Positions 54,901 to 63,009 of a stretch of 64,000 nucleotides of DNA are shown here, piece by piece. The stretch's first letter is position 1, and each line of letters starts with the position of its first letter. Under the pieces are notes generated by a model. That model saw only the letters and a program-made list of their open reading frames with translations. It was not told the DNA's origin and ran no database searches. The DNA comes from Ryuthela nishihirai (lineage: Eukaryota; Arthropoda; Arachnida; Araneae; Heptathelidae). The translations under genes were made by a program, and so were the position numbers. The DNA lies in assembly GCA_038380435.1 (NCBI GenBank), contig JAWZYU010000025.1, positions 31,906,707-31,970,706 of the forward strand, in the 5' to 3' direction.

Positions 54901-56932
54901 AGACATTCTTGGTTATAAAAAAATAAATATCCCCTCAAGCAGCTGCTTGCCACAGAGGTCTGACAGGAGCCTGCCAGTTTATATGCCACAGTAGAAAGTC
55001 TGAGAGGATAGCAGAACCTCAGCAGAAAAACATTACTACATCCATGCCTTACCAGGGCTGCCTGGCTCAAACCCAGGTCCCTTAGATCAGTAGCCCAGCA
55101 TGCTCTTTACCGCAATTCTGTCAATTTTTCCTGTTTGTAACCCATGAATTAATAATTTCTACAAACTTGAAAGAGTATTAAATTTTTTTAAGATGACAAA
55201 AACAACAACAAATTTGAAATAAAGAACTTAATTTTTAACCTATATTACAATTCAATCACAAACAACATGGATGATTACATCTAAAATATGAAAAATTCTG
55301 GAGATGTAAACAGGCAAATTCAGATATATACGAAACAACAAAAATTATATTAATTGATATAACAACTAATAATTTAATAAGACCATAGAAAACTTGTGGC
55401 ATTATTTGGGGCAATGAGTGAAACACCATCCCAGTCATCTGGCTAATCTGGCCAAACTGCAGCATTTGCTGCTGGAAGAGTGGATGAATATTGATGTGCA
55501 CTACATCCGCACACTGGATTCATCCATGCCAGACAGGATTTTGGCTGTTCTTTGGTCACATGGAGGTGTTACACACTATTAGGTGACATTCAGTCAGGGG
55601 TGTTTAATTTTTTGTCTGGTGAGCTTATAAGGTACAACAGATAGATAAGGACAAATACAGCAGCAATGCAAGAAAAGAGGCAATGTAAAACAAAATCGCA
55701 ATTTAAGTTCAGTGGATATTTTGGAACATTTCAACAAGGTGACATCAAGAAGAAAAAAGGGGGAAAAGGAGTAAATGGAAACTTCAAGACAACAGGTACT
55801 ATTCTTAAACACTCCAAGCATAGGTCAGCTGAAACAGTGAAGGAAGTCACAGACTGATATAGCCCACAAAAATCTGTTCATATCACAGCAAGACAACTTC
55901 AAATTCTGTGAGCAGTGCATAAAATTTTGCATCAACACTTAACTTGCATATGTACAATATGAAAATCATACATAAACTGCATCCCAGTGACTTCCAGAAA
56001 CGTCAAACATTTCCAAATTTGATGCAGGTGAACTTGCATGAAAATTGCATCTCCCTCTAACAATTATCCAGTATATTTTCTTTAAAACCATGTCTTGGGC
56101 CTTGAAATTCATATGGATTTAGACATTTACCTCAAAAACAAATAAATCCAATCTCTTATCCTAGTACACAAGAACTTACTACTTAATTTTTTTAGGAACT
56201 TATCAAACAAATTAGATAATAAATTTCATTCTCTAGCATGAAATTTACAGAGGTAAATCTAAGAAAGTGGCCTATTTTCCACAAGTAAAATAAATTGCTC
56301 AATCTGTATAAAACAATAAATCTATCTACAAATCTCACATTACTTAAAACATAGCTTCCACAAATGTATCACACACATACACACTAAATATTAAAAATAA
56401 TTAGGTTTAGAATAAAAATACTGACCACTGTTTTGAATGCTATTTATCAGAATTGCTTTATAATATCTAACAAAATCATTATGAAGATTTTTGATATGTT
56501 TGGCAAAGATATTTTATTGTGTTAATATTTCACCAATGTTTGCAACATTGGGAGATTTGATTCATGCTTCAGTTAAGGAATGGGATATTTTCCTCCCCCA
56601 TGAATGATCTAAAGAACAAAAGCTCTCATGCAATCACATACTATAGTTTTGATTTCCAGAAAGGCCCTTGGTTAAACTAATTGCAAAATTGGATACACTA
56701 TTAGCATGATACTTTACTAAATAAAAGAGTAGTTATTTTAAATTTGAACATTAGTTTTCAAACAGAAACATAGAACATACTTTTGACTTTGAATATTGTT
56801 ACCTTATCAAAACCTTCCCCAGGAGCATCATCAATTGTTGTTCCTAGCAGTAGGAATTCCTCAACATTCTTAACCACTGCAATTTGACAATGACCACCGG
56901 ATGCCAACAAAACAAGGAATGGGAATTCAACA
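36891..56932 (-). CDS. OSGEPL1: OSGEPL1, 3' part of the gene (four exons in this window)
   Basis: Exons at 56803-56932, 53396-53600, 41413-41692 and 36891-36966 join in phase to about 229 residues of a TsaD/Kae1/Qri7 protein. The mitochondrial family member (OSGEPL1) transfers the threonylcarbamoyl group to A37 of ANN-decoding mitochondrial tRNAs. Diagnostic pieces: [20 protein letters not shown] with the conserved [12 protein letters not shown], NMxGG-like [31 protein letters not shown], and [16 protein letters not shown] with the metal/nucleotide-site Asp. The family is about 400 residues, so about 170 N-terminal residues (including the HxxxH metal motif and any transit peptide) lie outside the window. 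Introns of about 4.4, 11.7 and 3.2 kb are packed with mobile elements. The C-terminus ends ...[10 protein letters not shown], about 30 residues shorter than I would expect from vertebrate members. Confidence 0.93.
37366..38332. mobile_element. TIR element with perfect 37-bp inverted ends
   Basis: Ends aattgtattataacttattg...cctgggcaa (37366-37402) and the exact complement (38296-38332). The 967-bp interior has no recognised transposase. AATT at the outer edge of each arm may be a palindromic target duplication. It lies in the OSGEPL1 intron between the 36.9- and 41.4-kb exons. Superfamily not assigned. Confidence 0.75.
38333..38880. other. Intron sequence, unassigned
   Basis: Small open frames at 38450-38737 (-) and 38527-38709 (+) with no recognisable motif. 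Confidence 0.3.
38885..39330. other. GC-rich island with long open frames on both strands, unidentified
   Basis: Base composition is far more GC-rich than the flanks. A 142-codon frame runs on the minus strand (38939-39367), and frames 38893-39114 and 39126-39329 run on the plus. The minus frame includes [20 protein letters not shown], which I do not recognise. It could be a fragment of a retroelement, a gene fragment, or a horizontally acquired piece. Confidence 0.35.
39370..39440 (-). repeat. tRNA-like remnant (possible SINE head)
   Basis: On the minus strand, caccttagctaaactagaac (A box-like) and cccaagttcaagtctga (B box-like) are spaced as in a tRNA. Decayed; no body recognised. Confidence 0.35.
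39612..40041 (-). mobile_element. TIR element family M1, copy 2, with DUF4817-like start
   Basis: TIRs are identical in type to 2057-2496, flanked by TA. On the minus strand the frame reads [20 protein letters not shown] before running into the left TIR. That is the first helix of the DUF4817-like region, so this copy keeps the transposase start and nothing else. Confidence 0.85.
40195..40880 (-). pseudogene. Degenerate Tc1/mariner transposase fragment
   Basis: On the minus strand near 40330-40420, text such as [19 protein letters not shown] is a decayed form of the 'DWPaxSPDLNPIEH' block. Codons before it match the region around the second catalytic Asp only weakly. Stops are frequent and the ends are not found. 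Confidence 0.55.
40885..41400. other. Intron sequence, unassigned
   Basis: AT-rich; no feature apart from a G-rich patch near 41155. Confidence 0.3.
41413..41692 (-). CDS. OSGEPL1: OSGEPL1 exon with [10 protein letters not shown] and CTDNGIM motifs
   Basis: Acceptor ..atttatag, donor GTGAGT at 41412. The 280-nt exon completes a Gly codon (G|GT) and reads [20 protein letters not shown], then ..[20 protein letters not shown] and the conserved [15 protein letters not shown]. It ends in phase 2. Confidence 0.95.
41935..42130. repeat. Single arm of foldback family F1
   Basis: Matches the right arm of 32514-32728: ctgttgttaagcattcaaac, ataatgttgaaaatcgagat and ctattgacttaataac. No partner arm is next to it. 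Confidence 0.7.
42187..42913 (-). mobile_element. Solo LTR with 4-bp target duplication
   Basis: On the minus strand the 727-bp segment starts TGTGATGCCCCATCG and ends GGAGCGTTACA (TG...CA), and ATAT flanks both sides (42183-42186 and 42914-42917). It contains a CTC/AAGTGCT-rich internal repeat (about 42520-42640), a GC-richer promoter-like half, and an AATAAA-containing stretch (ggaaataaatct, about 42440). No internal retroviral-type genes flank it, so it is a solo LTR left by recombination. It lies in an OSGEPL1 intron. Gypsy-like is the likely class given 4-bp duplication, but this is inference. Confidence 0.7.
42520..42640 (+). repeat. Simple repeat within the LTR (ctctcaagtgct type)
   Basis: Degenerate repeats of ctcaagtgct/ctctctacaactct. 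Confidence 0.8.
43128..43210 (+). ncRNA. tRNA-like Pol III module with a 17-bp hairpin between A and B boxes
   Basis: tagcgcagta (A box-like) is followed by cagtacaatgtatttaa/ttaaatacattgtactg, a perfect 17-bp hairpin (43136-43152 and 43161-43177, 8-nt loop). Then come ggtttgatacc (B box-like) and a T-run terminator (ttttctttttttt, 43200-43213). No acceptor stem pairs convincingly, so it is not a functional tRNA. It may be a SINE head or other Pol III unit; transcription is inferred. Confidence 0.4.
43220..43875. other. Intron sequence, AT-rich
   Basis: A short tandem of taaattattatacataaaaa (43271-43325) is present. No gene is seen. Confidence 0.35.
43880..44310. repeat. Inverted repeat of family F1, diverged copy
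   Basis: The left arm (about 43880-44035) with ttttcaacactattcattcagtatttg and the right arm (about 44135-44310) with actgaataaaaattattgaaaatcga are complementary. Divergence from 31924-32728 is high. Confidence 0.65.
44890..45420 (+). pseudogene. LINE ORF1 remnant
   Basis: Across frames: [55 protein letters not shown] (with frame shifts) and [13 protein letters not shown]. This is a coiled coil followed by an RRM-like 'nnIvI.G' block, as in L1-type ORF1 proteins. A 36-bp direct repeat (gataatgattttgatttagg) occurs twice near 44870-44930. Confidence 0.6.
45574..45956 (-). mobile_element. SINE-B in LINE ORF1
   Basis: Complete on the minus strand, from the head (complement of ctgactgaaccactctgcctcc) to ttttacctctcagaggcac. 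It is one of the more diverged copies and has a G-run expansion near 45670. The target duplication is unclear (tttgagga/tttgaata). Confidence 0.85.
46010..46815 (+). pseudogene. LINE endonuclease domain, first part
   Basis: [15 protein letters not shown] (near 46540) is the GDFN block. [20 protein letters not shown] (near 46755-46818) is the block before the catalytic His and is cut by the Tc1. The second part resumes at 48038 with [20 protein letters not shown]. Confidence 0.75.
46819..48035 (+). mobile_element. Tc1-type transposon copy C, inserted in the LINE endonuclease
   Basis: TIRs cactgaagtgccattgaatt.. and the complement ..aattcaatggcacttcagtg, flanked by TA (46817-46818 and 48036-48037). 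The plus-strand frame 46931-47116 holds the N-terminal [23 protein letters not shown] then [18 protein letters not shown]. Frame 47657-47869 holds the catalytic end: [14 protein letters not shown] (second Asp) and [11 protein letters not shown] (the final Glu of DD34E is changed: IKQSVW instead of IEH.W). Frames 47845-48150 hold the C-terminus. Several frameshifts make it inactive. Its TIR differs from copies A and B. Confidence 0.92.
48590..50160 (+). pseudogene. LINE reverse transcriptase and C-terminal knuckle
   Basis: [20 protein letters not shown] then [19 protein letters not shown] (48750-48870) is the RT N-terminal block. [11 protein letters not shown] (near 49015-49045) is the catalytic motif. 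[20 protein letters not shown] text follows (about 49138, across frames). The knuckle [19 protein letters not shown] ends the protein near 50090. The middle of the RT between about 48950 and 49000 is deleted. Confidence 0.8.
50487..51568 (-). mobile_element. Tc1-type transposon copy B
   Basis: TIRs cactaaagaaccaaaacatt and the complement aaatgttttggctcttcagtg, flanked by TA (50485-50486 and 51569-51570). Minus-strand frames: [20 protein letters not shown] and HVQSCH (50849-51094), then [36 protein letters not shown] and [14 protein letters not shown] (50707-51003), covering two of the three catalytic acids of DD34E. Same family as copy A; frameshifted, with an internal direct repeat around 'tgaatgactg' (50930-50980). 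Confidence 0.92.
51570..52187. other. Intron sequence, AT-rich
   Basis: No feature recognised. Confidence 0.3.
52203..52588 (-). mobile_element. SINE-B with a 15-bp target duplication
   Basis: Complete on the minus strand. The tRNA-head end carries a partial repeat of itself (ctaccgactgagc occurs twice, 52540-52583). The duplication tatttaaaagtgtta is exact at 52188-52202 and 52589-52603. Confidence 0.95.
52794..53176 (-). mobile_element. SINE-B with a 13-bp target duplication
   Basis: Complete on the minus strand and close to the consensus of the copies here. The duplication acacatatgaaag is exact at 52781-52793 and 53177-53189. It lies about 200 bp upstream, in + coordinates, of an OSGEPL1 exon. 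Confidence 0.95.
53279..53322. repeat. Hairpin with 15-bp arms
   Basis: gaaaatgctatacta and tagtatagcattttc with a 14-nt loop, in the intron next to the 53.4-kb exon. Confidence 0.85.
53396..53600 (-). CDS. OSGEPL1: OSGEPL1 exon with [11 protein letters not shown] and FSFSGLK motifs
   Basis: Acceptor ..ttaaatag, donor GTGAGC at 53395. It starts in phase 0 with [20 protein letters not shown], continues through [20 protein letters not shown], and leaves one base (G) for the next exon. Confidence 0.95.
53676..53706. repeat. Hairpin with 13-bp arms
   Basis: gttataccaattc and gaattggtataac with a 5-nt loop, just upstream (minus sense) of the 53.4-kb exon acceptor. Confidence 0.85.
53710..54277. 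other. Intron sequence, unassigned
   Basis: No repeat or gene recognised. Confidence 0.3.
54286..54490 (+). mobile_element. SINE-A with short target duplication
   Basis: Head ccctgtggtcgagtggttag, B box gggttcgagccccg and complete body. Flanks ttaatagt at 54278-54285 and 54494-54501. Confidence 0.9.
54918..55112 (-). mobile_element. SINE-A, diverged head
   Basis: The minus-strand body and B-box region (aacccaggtcccttagatca) are present. The first ~15 bases of the head are degraded at gcatgctctttaccgc. Confidence 0.85.
55115..55395. other. Intron sequence, unassigned
   Basis: No feature recognised. Confidence 0.3.
55440..55600 (+). pseudogene. C-terminal fragment of a Tc1-type transposase
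   Basis: [20 protein letters not shown] then [17 protein letters not shown] and a stop. This is the Tc1 ending 'l..eW..Ip...i..l..SmP.Ri.avi...Gg.T.Y'. A TIR-like cagtcaggggtgtttaattt follows. The rest of the gene is missing. Confidence 0.75.
55650..56060 (+). pseudogene. Mariner-type transposase fragment (DUF4817 group)
   Basis: Across frames from about 55800: [11 protein letters not shown].., [19 protein letters not shown] and a block ending [14 protein letters not shown]. This resembles the 'ArqL...s...vhrvLh..l..yp...q.l...D...R..Fc' segment between the HTH and the catalytic core of M1/M2-type transposases. Ends and catalytic acids are not found. Confidence 0.5.
56065..56795. other. Intron sequence, unassigned
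   Basis: AT-rich; no feature recognised. Confidence 0.3.
56803..56932 (-). CDS. OSGEPL1: OSGEPL1 exon with the SGGH motif
   Basis: Acceptor ..cattatag, donor GTAACA at 56802. After one base of a split codon it reads [20 protein letters not shown], then [20 protein letters not shown] and FDK, ending in phase 0. Confidence 0.95.
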
Positions 56933-56939
56933 CTATAAT

Positions 56940-57985
56940 GAATAATATTGGGTTAATAATTTTCTTTAAATAATTTAGTATTCTTAAGTTTTTAAACATG
57001 CATTTTAATTTAAATCTGTCTTCATAATGCCAATACTAATCAACAGTATATTTTATTATGTAGCAATAACTAACCCAATTATGAATGACAAACTTTTTAA
57101 ACACACAATCAAGATTTAACATCCCCATCATCAACATTTAACAAAATAAGCACTGAGTTAAGCAATACTTAGAACATGACATATTGACATCATTAGGCAA
57201 ACTGGGGCATTATCATACCAAAATGCAAAATTAAAAATACTTAATAGTTTTATCTTTATTAAAGAATTATTTGTCATATTCAGCATATTATCATAGACAT
57301 TTTTATAACTATTATTTGCTTTTCGTGGAAAAAATTTCATCAGATTTTTAGATTCTCTGGAGCTGGTCACTTTCCTTGTAAAAAATTTACATGTAGTGGA
57401 AACTTACAACAAGAGATTTACCTAAATGACAAGCTATGTAATTTTAACATTCTTCAACAGCCTGTTGCTATAGAGTTGTTAGCTAATCATGATCAGTTTT
57501 ATCAAACATAATTATGACAGCATTAAAGTGATTACTGAAGTATTTTTCATTTCATATGATTACTGAACACAGTGCTTATTATTTAATAGCATTTTTGCTA
57601 TTCTTCCTCACAACAAACAAATGAATCTAAAACATAAACCCGTTGTTTTTAAAACTAATGCTGTTAACAGTAGTCACTGAGTAATCCTTATAACTAATTT
57701 TATAGTGAAATAAAATTCAATTATAAACACAAAAAAACAGAATTTTTGTAAGTTTAAAATCAGATTATTTTGATTAGTAGTACAAACAAAACATAAGCAC
57801 AGTTATACAACATACTGTCACTCTGTTATTTCCTATATTAATTTCCTTTTAAATGCATTAAGCTCTGATCATCTCAATTGAAACTTTAAGATTTGAATTA
57901 GAAATGGCTTGGAAATACAGCTGATGCCCACTGACATTGAAAATACTGTGGTAGCCACTACTAACAGATATCCTTGTAGGACATT
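56940..57985. other. Sequence upstream of the last visible OSGEPL1 exon
   Basis: The expected next exon (region with the HHMEAH-type metal motif) was looked for on the minus strand here and through to 64000 and not found, so the intron probably runs past the window end. Confidence 0.35.
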
Positions 57986-58152
57986 TACTACTAGCAGTAC
58001 TATAGAGAGCTTTCAGAAAGTTCTTCACATGTTTCTGAAGATTTGCACTCATTCCTCCGAAGTTAATGAGCTACAACTTGTTTGAAAGATTGTCTAAACT
58101 TGTCATTACATGGCACTTAAAGTTCTATCTGTGAAATCTATGTGTTGTTGCT

Positions 58153-58543
58153 ATGGAACCTACTAAAGATGGAAAGAGATTTTACATATTCACGAGACTG
58201 CAGCTTATAGATGAGGTGAAAAAAAAAATTTATGCCAATTTATCACAAATATATGGGGATCATGTCTGTTCATATGGCACTGTTTTGGGATGGATATGCA
58301 AATTCAGAGAAGTATGGCAGAGCTTTGAAGACCTTCCTCATGCAGGAACAAAGGAGGTCATTAACGAGAGAACCATCGCTGCTGCTCATGAACTCATTAA
58401 GGGAAACCCACACATCACCATTCAGGAAATAAATTTACATGTCAGTGTATTGATTGGCAGTGTGGAAACAATTATTCATCAACATTTAAAGTTCTAAAAG
58501 ATCTGTTCCAAATTGGTACTGCAGAAACTGACAGAACAGTAAA
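58153..58543 (+). pseudogene. Mariner transposase N-terminal domains
   Basis: The 114-codon frame has two helix-turn-helix modules. KKKIYANLSQIYGDHVCSYG then TVLGWICKFREVWQSFEDLP is the first (HTH_48 type). ERTIAAAHELIKGNPHITIQ then GSVETIIHQHLKF is the second. After a stop the frame continues KICSKLVLQKLTEQ, the usual linker to the catalytic domain, and breaks exactly there. Confidence 0.85.
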
Positions 58544-58587
58544 TTAGTGGCAAAAAATATAAATAAACTAAAAATTTAAAAAAAAAA

Positions 58588-58845
58588 TTATCTTCCTATA
58601 GGGCCCTAAAAAGTGGAAAATAAATCTAAAGCATACTGATGGTGCAATCAGTCACTGAGTTCGTATTCACTTCAAAGGAAGATAAGGCACTGGCAATCTT
58701 GTTGCGTAGGAAAACGTACTGGCAATCTTGTTGCGTAGAAAATCCTTTTCTTCGTTTGAAGTGAATACGAACTCAGTGATTGATTACCCCATCAATAGGC
58801 TTTAGGTTTATTTTCTACTTTTAGGGCTCTATAGGAAGATAGGTA
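58588..58845. repeat. Foldback at the start of unit 1
   Basis: Arms ttatcttcctatagggccct..cactgagttcgtattcactt and their complement. The loop contains a 31-bp direct repeat, actggcaatcttgttgcgta, in two copies. Confidence 0.85.
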
Positions 58846-59136
58846 TTTTTTAAATTATTTGTATTTTTTTGTCACTAAAAATACCTATCTTCAAAAACTT
58901 TCATTTGTTATATGACTCATATTGACCACATTTTTCTTCCCTTTTGGAGTCATGTTTGATGCAGCCCTGACATTGGAGACATAAGTTTTAATTTAAGATA
59001 TAACTCGTTAAAGTTCAACTCCACAAAAATCCACCCCCCAATAAAAAGGGAGGGGGAAAGTGGGGACAATATTCGAAATAGTTTACATCAGTCATTATAA
59101 GAGCTTTCATTTAACACCTAACTCGTAACTGTAAGC

Positions 59137-59568
59137 CAGTGGTGTAAAACTCAAATAAGAATGCAGACCACTTAGGACTTGTATCTGAAGAAGTATGGGC
59201 CAAAAAGATGTCGCAAAGATACTATAAAAGAAAGAGAGCTATTATTATTTTATATCTTTCACCATACTAAAAGACACCGACAAGTGAGATTTAATAATTG
59301 TCACAAATTATGTGTGTATGTAACCATAAAACTGTATTAACTGCTGGTTTTGGCAGAACATAATAAAGATAAATAAATACATTACATTGTGTTTGATTAT
59401 ATGGATAATAGATATATAATAGTTCTAATCTAAATTAAATAGTTAAGGTTAAAAGAAAATTTATGAATTTTAATTTTAAAATTTTTTTATATAATTTGAT
59501 AAATTTTTGCCACATGTTGGCAAGGGTTGCAGTTGAGAATGTTGCGGGCTGCCTGTTTGACACCACTG
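59137..59568. mobile_element. hAT-like MITE with perfect 8-bp target duplication
   Basis: TIRs cagtggtgtaaaac and gtttgacaccactg, flanked by ctgtaagc at 59129-59136 and 59569-59576. The 432-bp interior is AT-rich and non-coding. It lies in unit 1 only, so it arrived after the unit duplicated. Confidence 0.9.
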
Positions 59569-60146
59569 CTGTAAGCCCTCGTATTCGGAAGATGAAGTAT
59601 AATGACTTTCACATTTCCCATTTTTTAGGAGGAAGAAAGCATAGTAGGGGTGGTTAATTTTTTTATAGCCGATGTCACTCCTTGCATCACAAGCTTTCAT
59701 TTGACATATAGCTGTTACTTTCTGCACTCATGTTCTGGAGATATAGGGGAAAAATCATTTTCACATTTCCTCCCTTTTTTAGGGGGGGGGGAAGAGTGCA
59801 TGGGGGGGTCAATTTTTCATAGCTTATGACACTTTTTCTGTCAGAATCATTTGATGTATAGTTTGTTACTTTAGACATTTGTGTTCTGGTGACATAGCAG
59901 AATAGTTTCATATTTCTCTTTTTTTTAGGGGGGAAGAAAGCATGTGGGTAAATTTTTTATTGCCTATGACACTCTCCGTGTCAGAATCTTTCATTTGACA
60001 CATAAATCATTAAGTTTCTCCATCGAATTCGAAAGATATGGTGGAACAGTCTTTTATCAAATCCACAAACCGACACTTTGACCAACCAACAAATATCAAA
60101 ACCAAAAGCAATAGGAAAATATAAATTAAAAAATTTAAATAATATA

Positions 60147-60372
60147 TATCTTCTTATAGGGCCCTAAAAAGTAGAAAACAAACCTAACAATGGTGAAGTT
60201 GGTCCCTGAGTTTGCATTCACTTCAAAGGAAGATAGGGTGCTGGCAATCTTGTCAAGTAGGTAAATGGTACCCTATCTTTCTTTGAAGCGAATACGAATT
60301 CAGTGACCGATTTCACCATCGTTACGTTTTAAGTTTATCTTCTGCTTTTTAGGCCCTATAGGAAGAAAGGTA
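60147..60372. repeat. Foldback at the start of unit 2
   Basis: Same arms as at 58588-58845 (ttatagggccctaaaaagta and complement), but only one copy of the ctggcaatcttg loop segment. Confidence 0.85.
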
Positions 60373-60869
60373 TTTTTAAACTTTTTTTATTTTTTTTGTC
60401 ACTAAACACACCTACCTTACAAAACTTTGATATATGACTCATAAACATCGAGCACATTTATTCCCCTTTCGAAGTCATGTTTGAGGTGGACCAGACATTG
60501 GAGACATCACAAGCTTTGAGATACGACTCGCTAAAGTTAACTCTTACAAAAATCTTCCCCCACATTTTATCATGGGGAAAAAGTGGGGTCGAAATTAGAA
60601 ATAGTTTATGACTGTCATTATACGAGCTTTTATTTGACACCTAACTCGTAACTGTAGGCTCTAACGTTCCGACGATATAGAGAACAACTTTCAGATTTCC
60701 CATTTTTTAGGGGGGAAGAAAGTATGGGGGTCACTTTTTTCATAGCCTACAATACTCCCCGCATCACAAGCTTTCATTCAACACATAGCTCGTTACTTTC
60801 TGCACTCACATTCAGGAAATATAGAGGAACAATCATTTTTAAATTGTCCCCCTTTTTTAGGATTTTTTA

Positions 60870-61078
60870 TAAATAATAAATAAAAAATAAATACCCCCTC
60901 AAGCAGCTGCTTGCCACAGAGGTCTGACAGGAGCCTGTCAGTTTATATGCCACAGTAGGAGATCTGAGAGGATGGCAAGACCTCAGCAGAAAAACGACAC
61001 ACACATCCATGCCTAATCCGGGGCTCGAACCCAGGTCCCTTAGATGAGTAGCCAAGCGTGCTAACCAATCGGCCACAT
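60870..61078 (-). mobile_element. SINE-A in unit 2
   Basis: Complete minus-strand copy with body, B box (gggctcgaacccaggt complement) and head (complement ctaaccaatcggccac). It replaces the middle of a repeat module. The target duplication is not clear. Confidence 0.9.
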
Positions 61079-61384
61079 AGCCTGTGATATTCCCCATGTT
61101 AGAAGCTTTTATTCAACTTGTTACTTTCGGCCTCGTGTTCAGGAGATATAGCTTAAGAATAGTTTTCACATTTCCCCTTTTATAGGGGGGAAGAAAGCAT
61201 GGGGGTCAAATTTTTTTTTATAGCCTATGACACTCCCCACATCACAAGCTTTTATTTGGCACATAAATCATTAAATTTCTCCATCACATTCGAAAGATAT
61301 GGTGGAACAACATTTCGTCAAATCCACATACCAATCAACTGACCAATGTCAAAGACAAAAGCAATAGGAAGATAAGCAAAAAAG

Positions 61385-62110
61385 GGCTAGAGTCGACTCA
61401 TGCTAGGAGATGCAATGTTTGAACCAAATGGCCCCAAACAGTTCACAGACATGGTTTTATTACTATACAACTCCCAGAAAGATCAACAACTATGTTTGGG
61501 TTGAGGAAGATGAACTACATCCCCAAATCATCCAACAAGATTTTTGCTCAAGGAAGAGGATGTTCACATGTTTTTCAATTCCCAAGGAGTGCTAACTGTG
61601 GACACCTTACTTGAAAAAGTTACTGTAAATGGCCAATATTACACCAAACAATGTTTTATTCAAAATGTTTAAGGATATGAAGGAGCAGCGACCAACAACA
61701 GAAGTGTCAAGGGATTCTTCTTAATGACAATGCCAGTGCTCATGAAATCCAAAAGTTACGGTCTATCTGGAGCAGGAAAAACTCAAACAGTTACCCAATC
61801 CTGCATATTCACCCGATCTTGCACCATGTGACTTTTGGATGTTTCCAAAAATTAAAAAGGAACTTGCTGGGAACCCTTTCCAAGGGAGCAAGACCTTGCA
61901 AAATACATTCATTCAGAGTTGCAGAATATTCCCCCCAACATGAGTACCACCAAACGTTCCAGAATTGGTGTAGATGTCTATAGCTTTGCATAGATGCCGG
62001 AGAGGAGTAAAAGGACAATAAAAGTTTTGCTGAGGTAAATGCAATGGTTTCTGTTCTGCAGATCCATGTCAAGAACTTTTTAAATGCCTCTCATAATAGA
62101 TGTCTTATGA
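61385..62110 (+). pseudogene. Mariner transposase catalytic part
   Basis: It resumes with KRARVDS (linker). Text around 61480-61520 is decayed from the VTgDE block. DNASAHE near 61727 carries the second catalytic Asp. YSPDLAPCDFWMFPKIKKEL (about 61808-61863) carries the third, so the signature would be the DD34D of mariner. EYHQTFQNWCRCL and LCIDAG follow near 61940-62000. Frameshifts are frequent. Confidence 0.85.
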
Positions 62111-62111
62111 C

Positions 62112-63005
62112 CCTTTACAGCTATGGAAGTCATTACTAGTAGATAATTTTCCTTAAAGCTTCAGAAGTTTATTTTACTATAATACACAATTACTATAGCA
62201 ATTATTACTATAGCTACACTTAACAACAAAAATTACTACAGCTACACTTTTTTACTTTTTGTAGCAATTATTCATTACGAATTAAGAAGATAATTCATTA
62301 AAAAGATAGAAAACCCAAATGGTTCACTTGCTCTATTAATTTGCTTTATTAAATCAGATTCATGTAGCATTTCTTGGATAAAAATAATAAAATAATTAAA
62401 TTAAGAAAACAATTCAAGGAGTGGCAACAGCTTTTTATTTTTAATTGAAGATTGGTTCATTAATATGCAAGGTGCATGAACTGTTGTTTTATAATCACTG
62501 CAAAATAGTTTGTTGCCAATATTTCTCAAAAGAATTTTTCTGTATTATGTTTTAAAGTGACTTCAGAATGAATATACGTGATATTCTTATTTCCTCATGC
62601 TCATATGTCATTGCATATCAGTAACCCAAGATTCATTATTTCACCAATCTGTTCAATTGTTGTAAACTAATGATATTCTGACTTTGTGGAAATTATAAAA
62701 CTTCTACGATAATGTTTGTGTGTACATTTCACTTCAAAAATACTTTAGAGATAACTGCTTTGCTTAAAAAGAATCTGTAAAATGCATTATTCAAGCAAAC
62801 TTTCTCCCTGGCATTACTCTGATACAGATATAAGATGTATAGACTAATGATGATAATGTCAATCTAACTAGTAACAAAATAAAATTAAAAATAACTTAAA
62901 ACCACATACAATTGTTTCTGGTAACAGTTTTGTACTGACAAAAGACATTACTGATTGTATATGTGAAGAATTTATCAAAAATAACAAATATATAAAGGAA
63001 GTATT
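62112..63005. other. Unassigned AT-rich sequence
   Basis: A short repeated motif, attactatagctacact/attactacagctacactt (62200-62250), is present. No gene is seen. Confidence 0.3.
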
Positions 63006-63009
63006 TGAA

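Larger units (their letters stand above)
58588..61385. repeat. Two-unit repeat block inside the mariner gene
   Basis: Unit 1 (about 58588-60135) and unit 2 (about 60147-61385) share order and sequence. Each opens with a foldback of about 230-260 bp whose arms carry atagggccctaaaaag and its complement. Next come atgactcat...gaagtcatgtttga and cattggagacat. Then follow several modules of about 130 bp on the pattern cttttatttgacacataact..ttcaggagatata..tttttaggggggaagaaagcatggg..tttttatagcctatgacactcc. Unit 1 carries a hAT-like MITE and unit 2 a SINE-A. No coding region is seen. Confidence 0.85.
57990..62110 (+). mobile_element. Mariner-like transposon split by a 2.8-kb repeat block
   Basis: The N-terminal part of the transposase is at 58153-58543 and the remainder at 61385-62090, same strand and in order. 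Diverged inverted ends are suggested by gagagctttcagaaagttct (58004 on) against the complement of agaactttttaaatgcctctc (about 62075-62096). The intervening 58545-61385 is unrelated repeat sequence. Confidence 0.75.

Noticed and set aside
57858..58052. 64-codon minus-strand frame as a gene
   Set aside because: It overlaps the probable left inverted end of the mariner and resembles the complement of the right end, which explains its similarity to text near 62070.
60867..61097. 76-codon open frame (minus strand) and similar frames at 29444-29701 and 54828-55070
   Set aside because: They are translations of the SINE-A consensus; their similarity to each other reflects the repeat, not a protein family.
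62200..62250. Short tandem of 'attactatagctacact' as a regulatory array
   Set aside because: Only two or three imperfect copies in AT-rich sequence; chance is likely.
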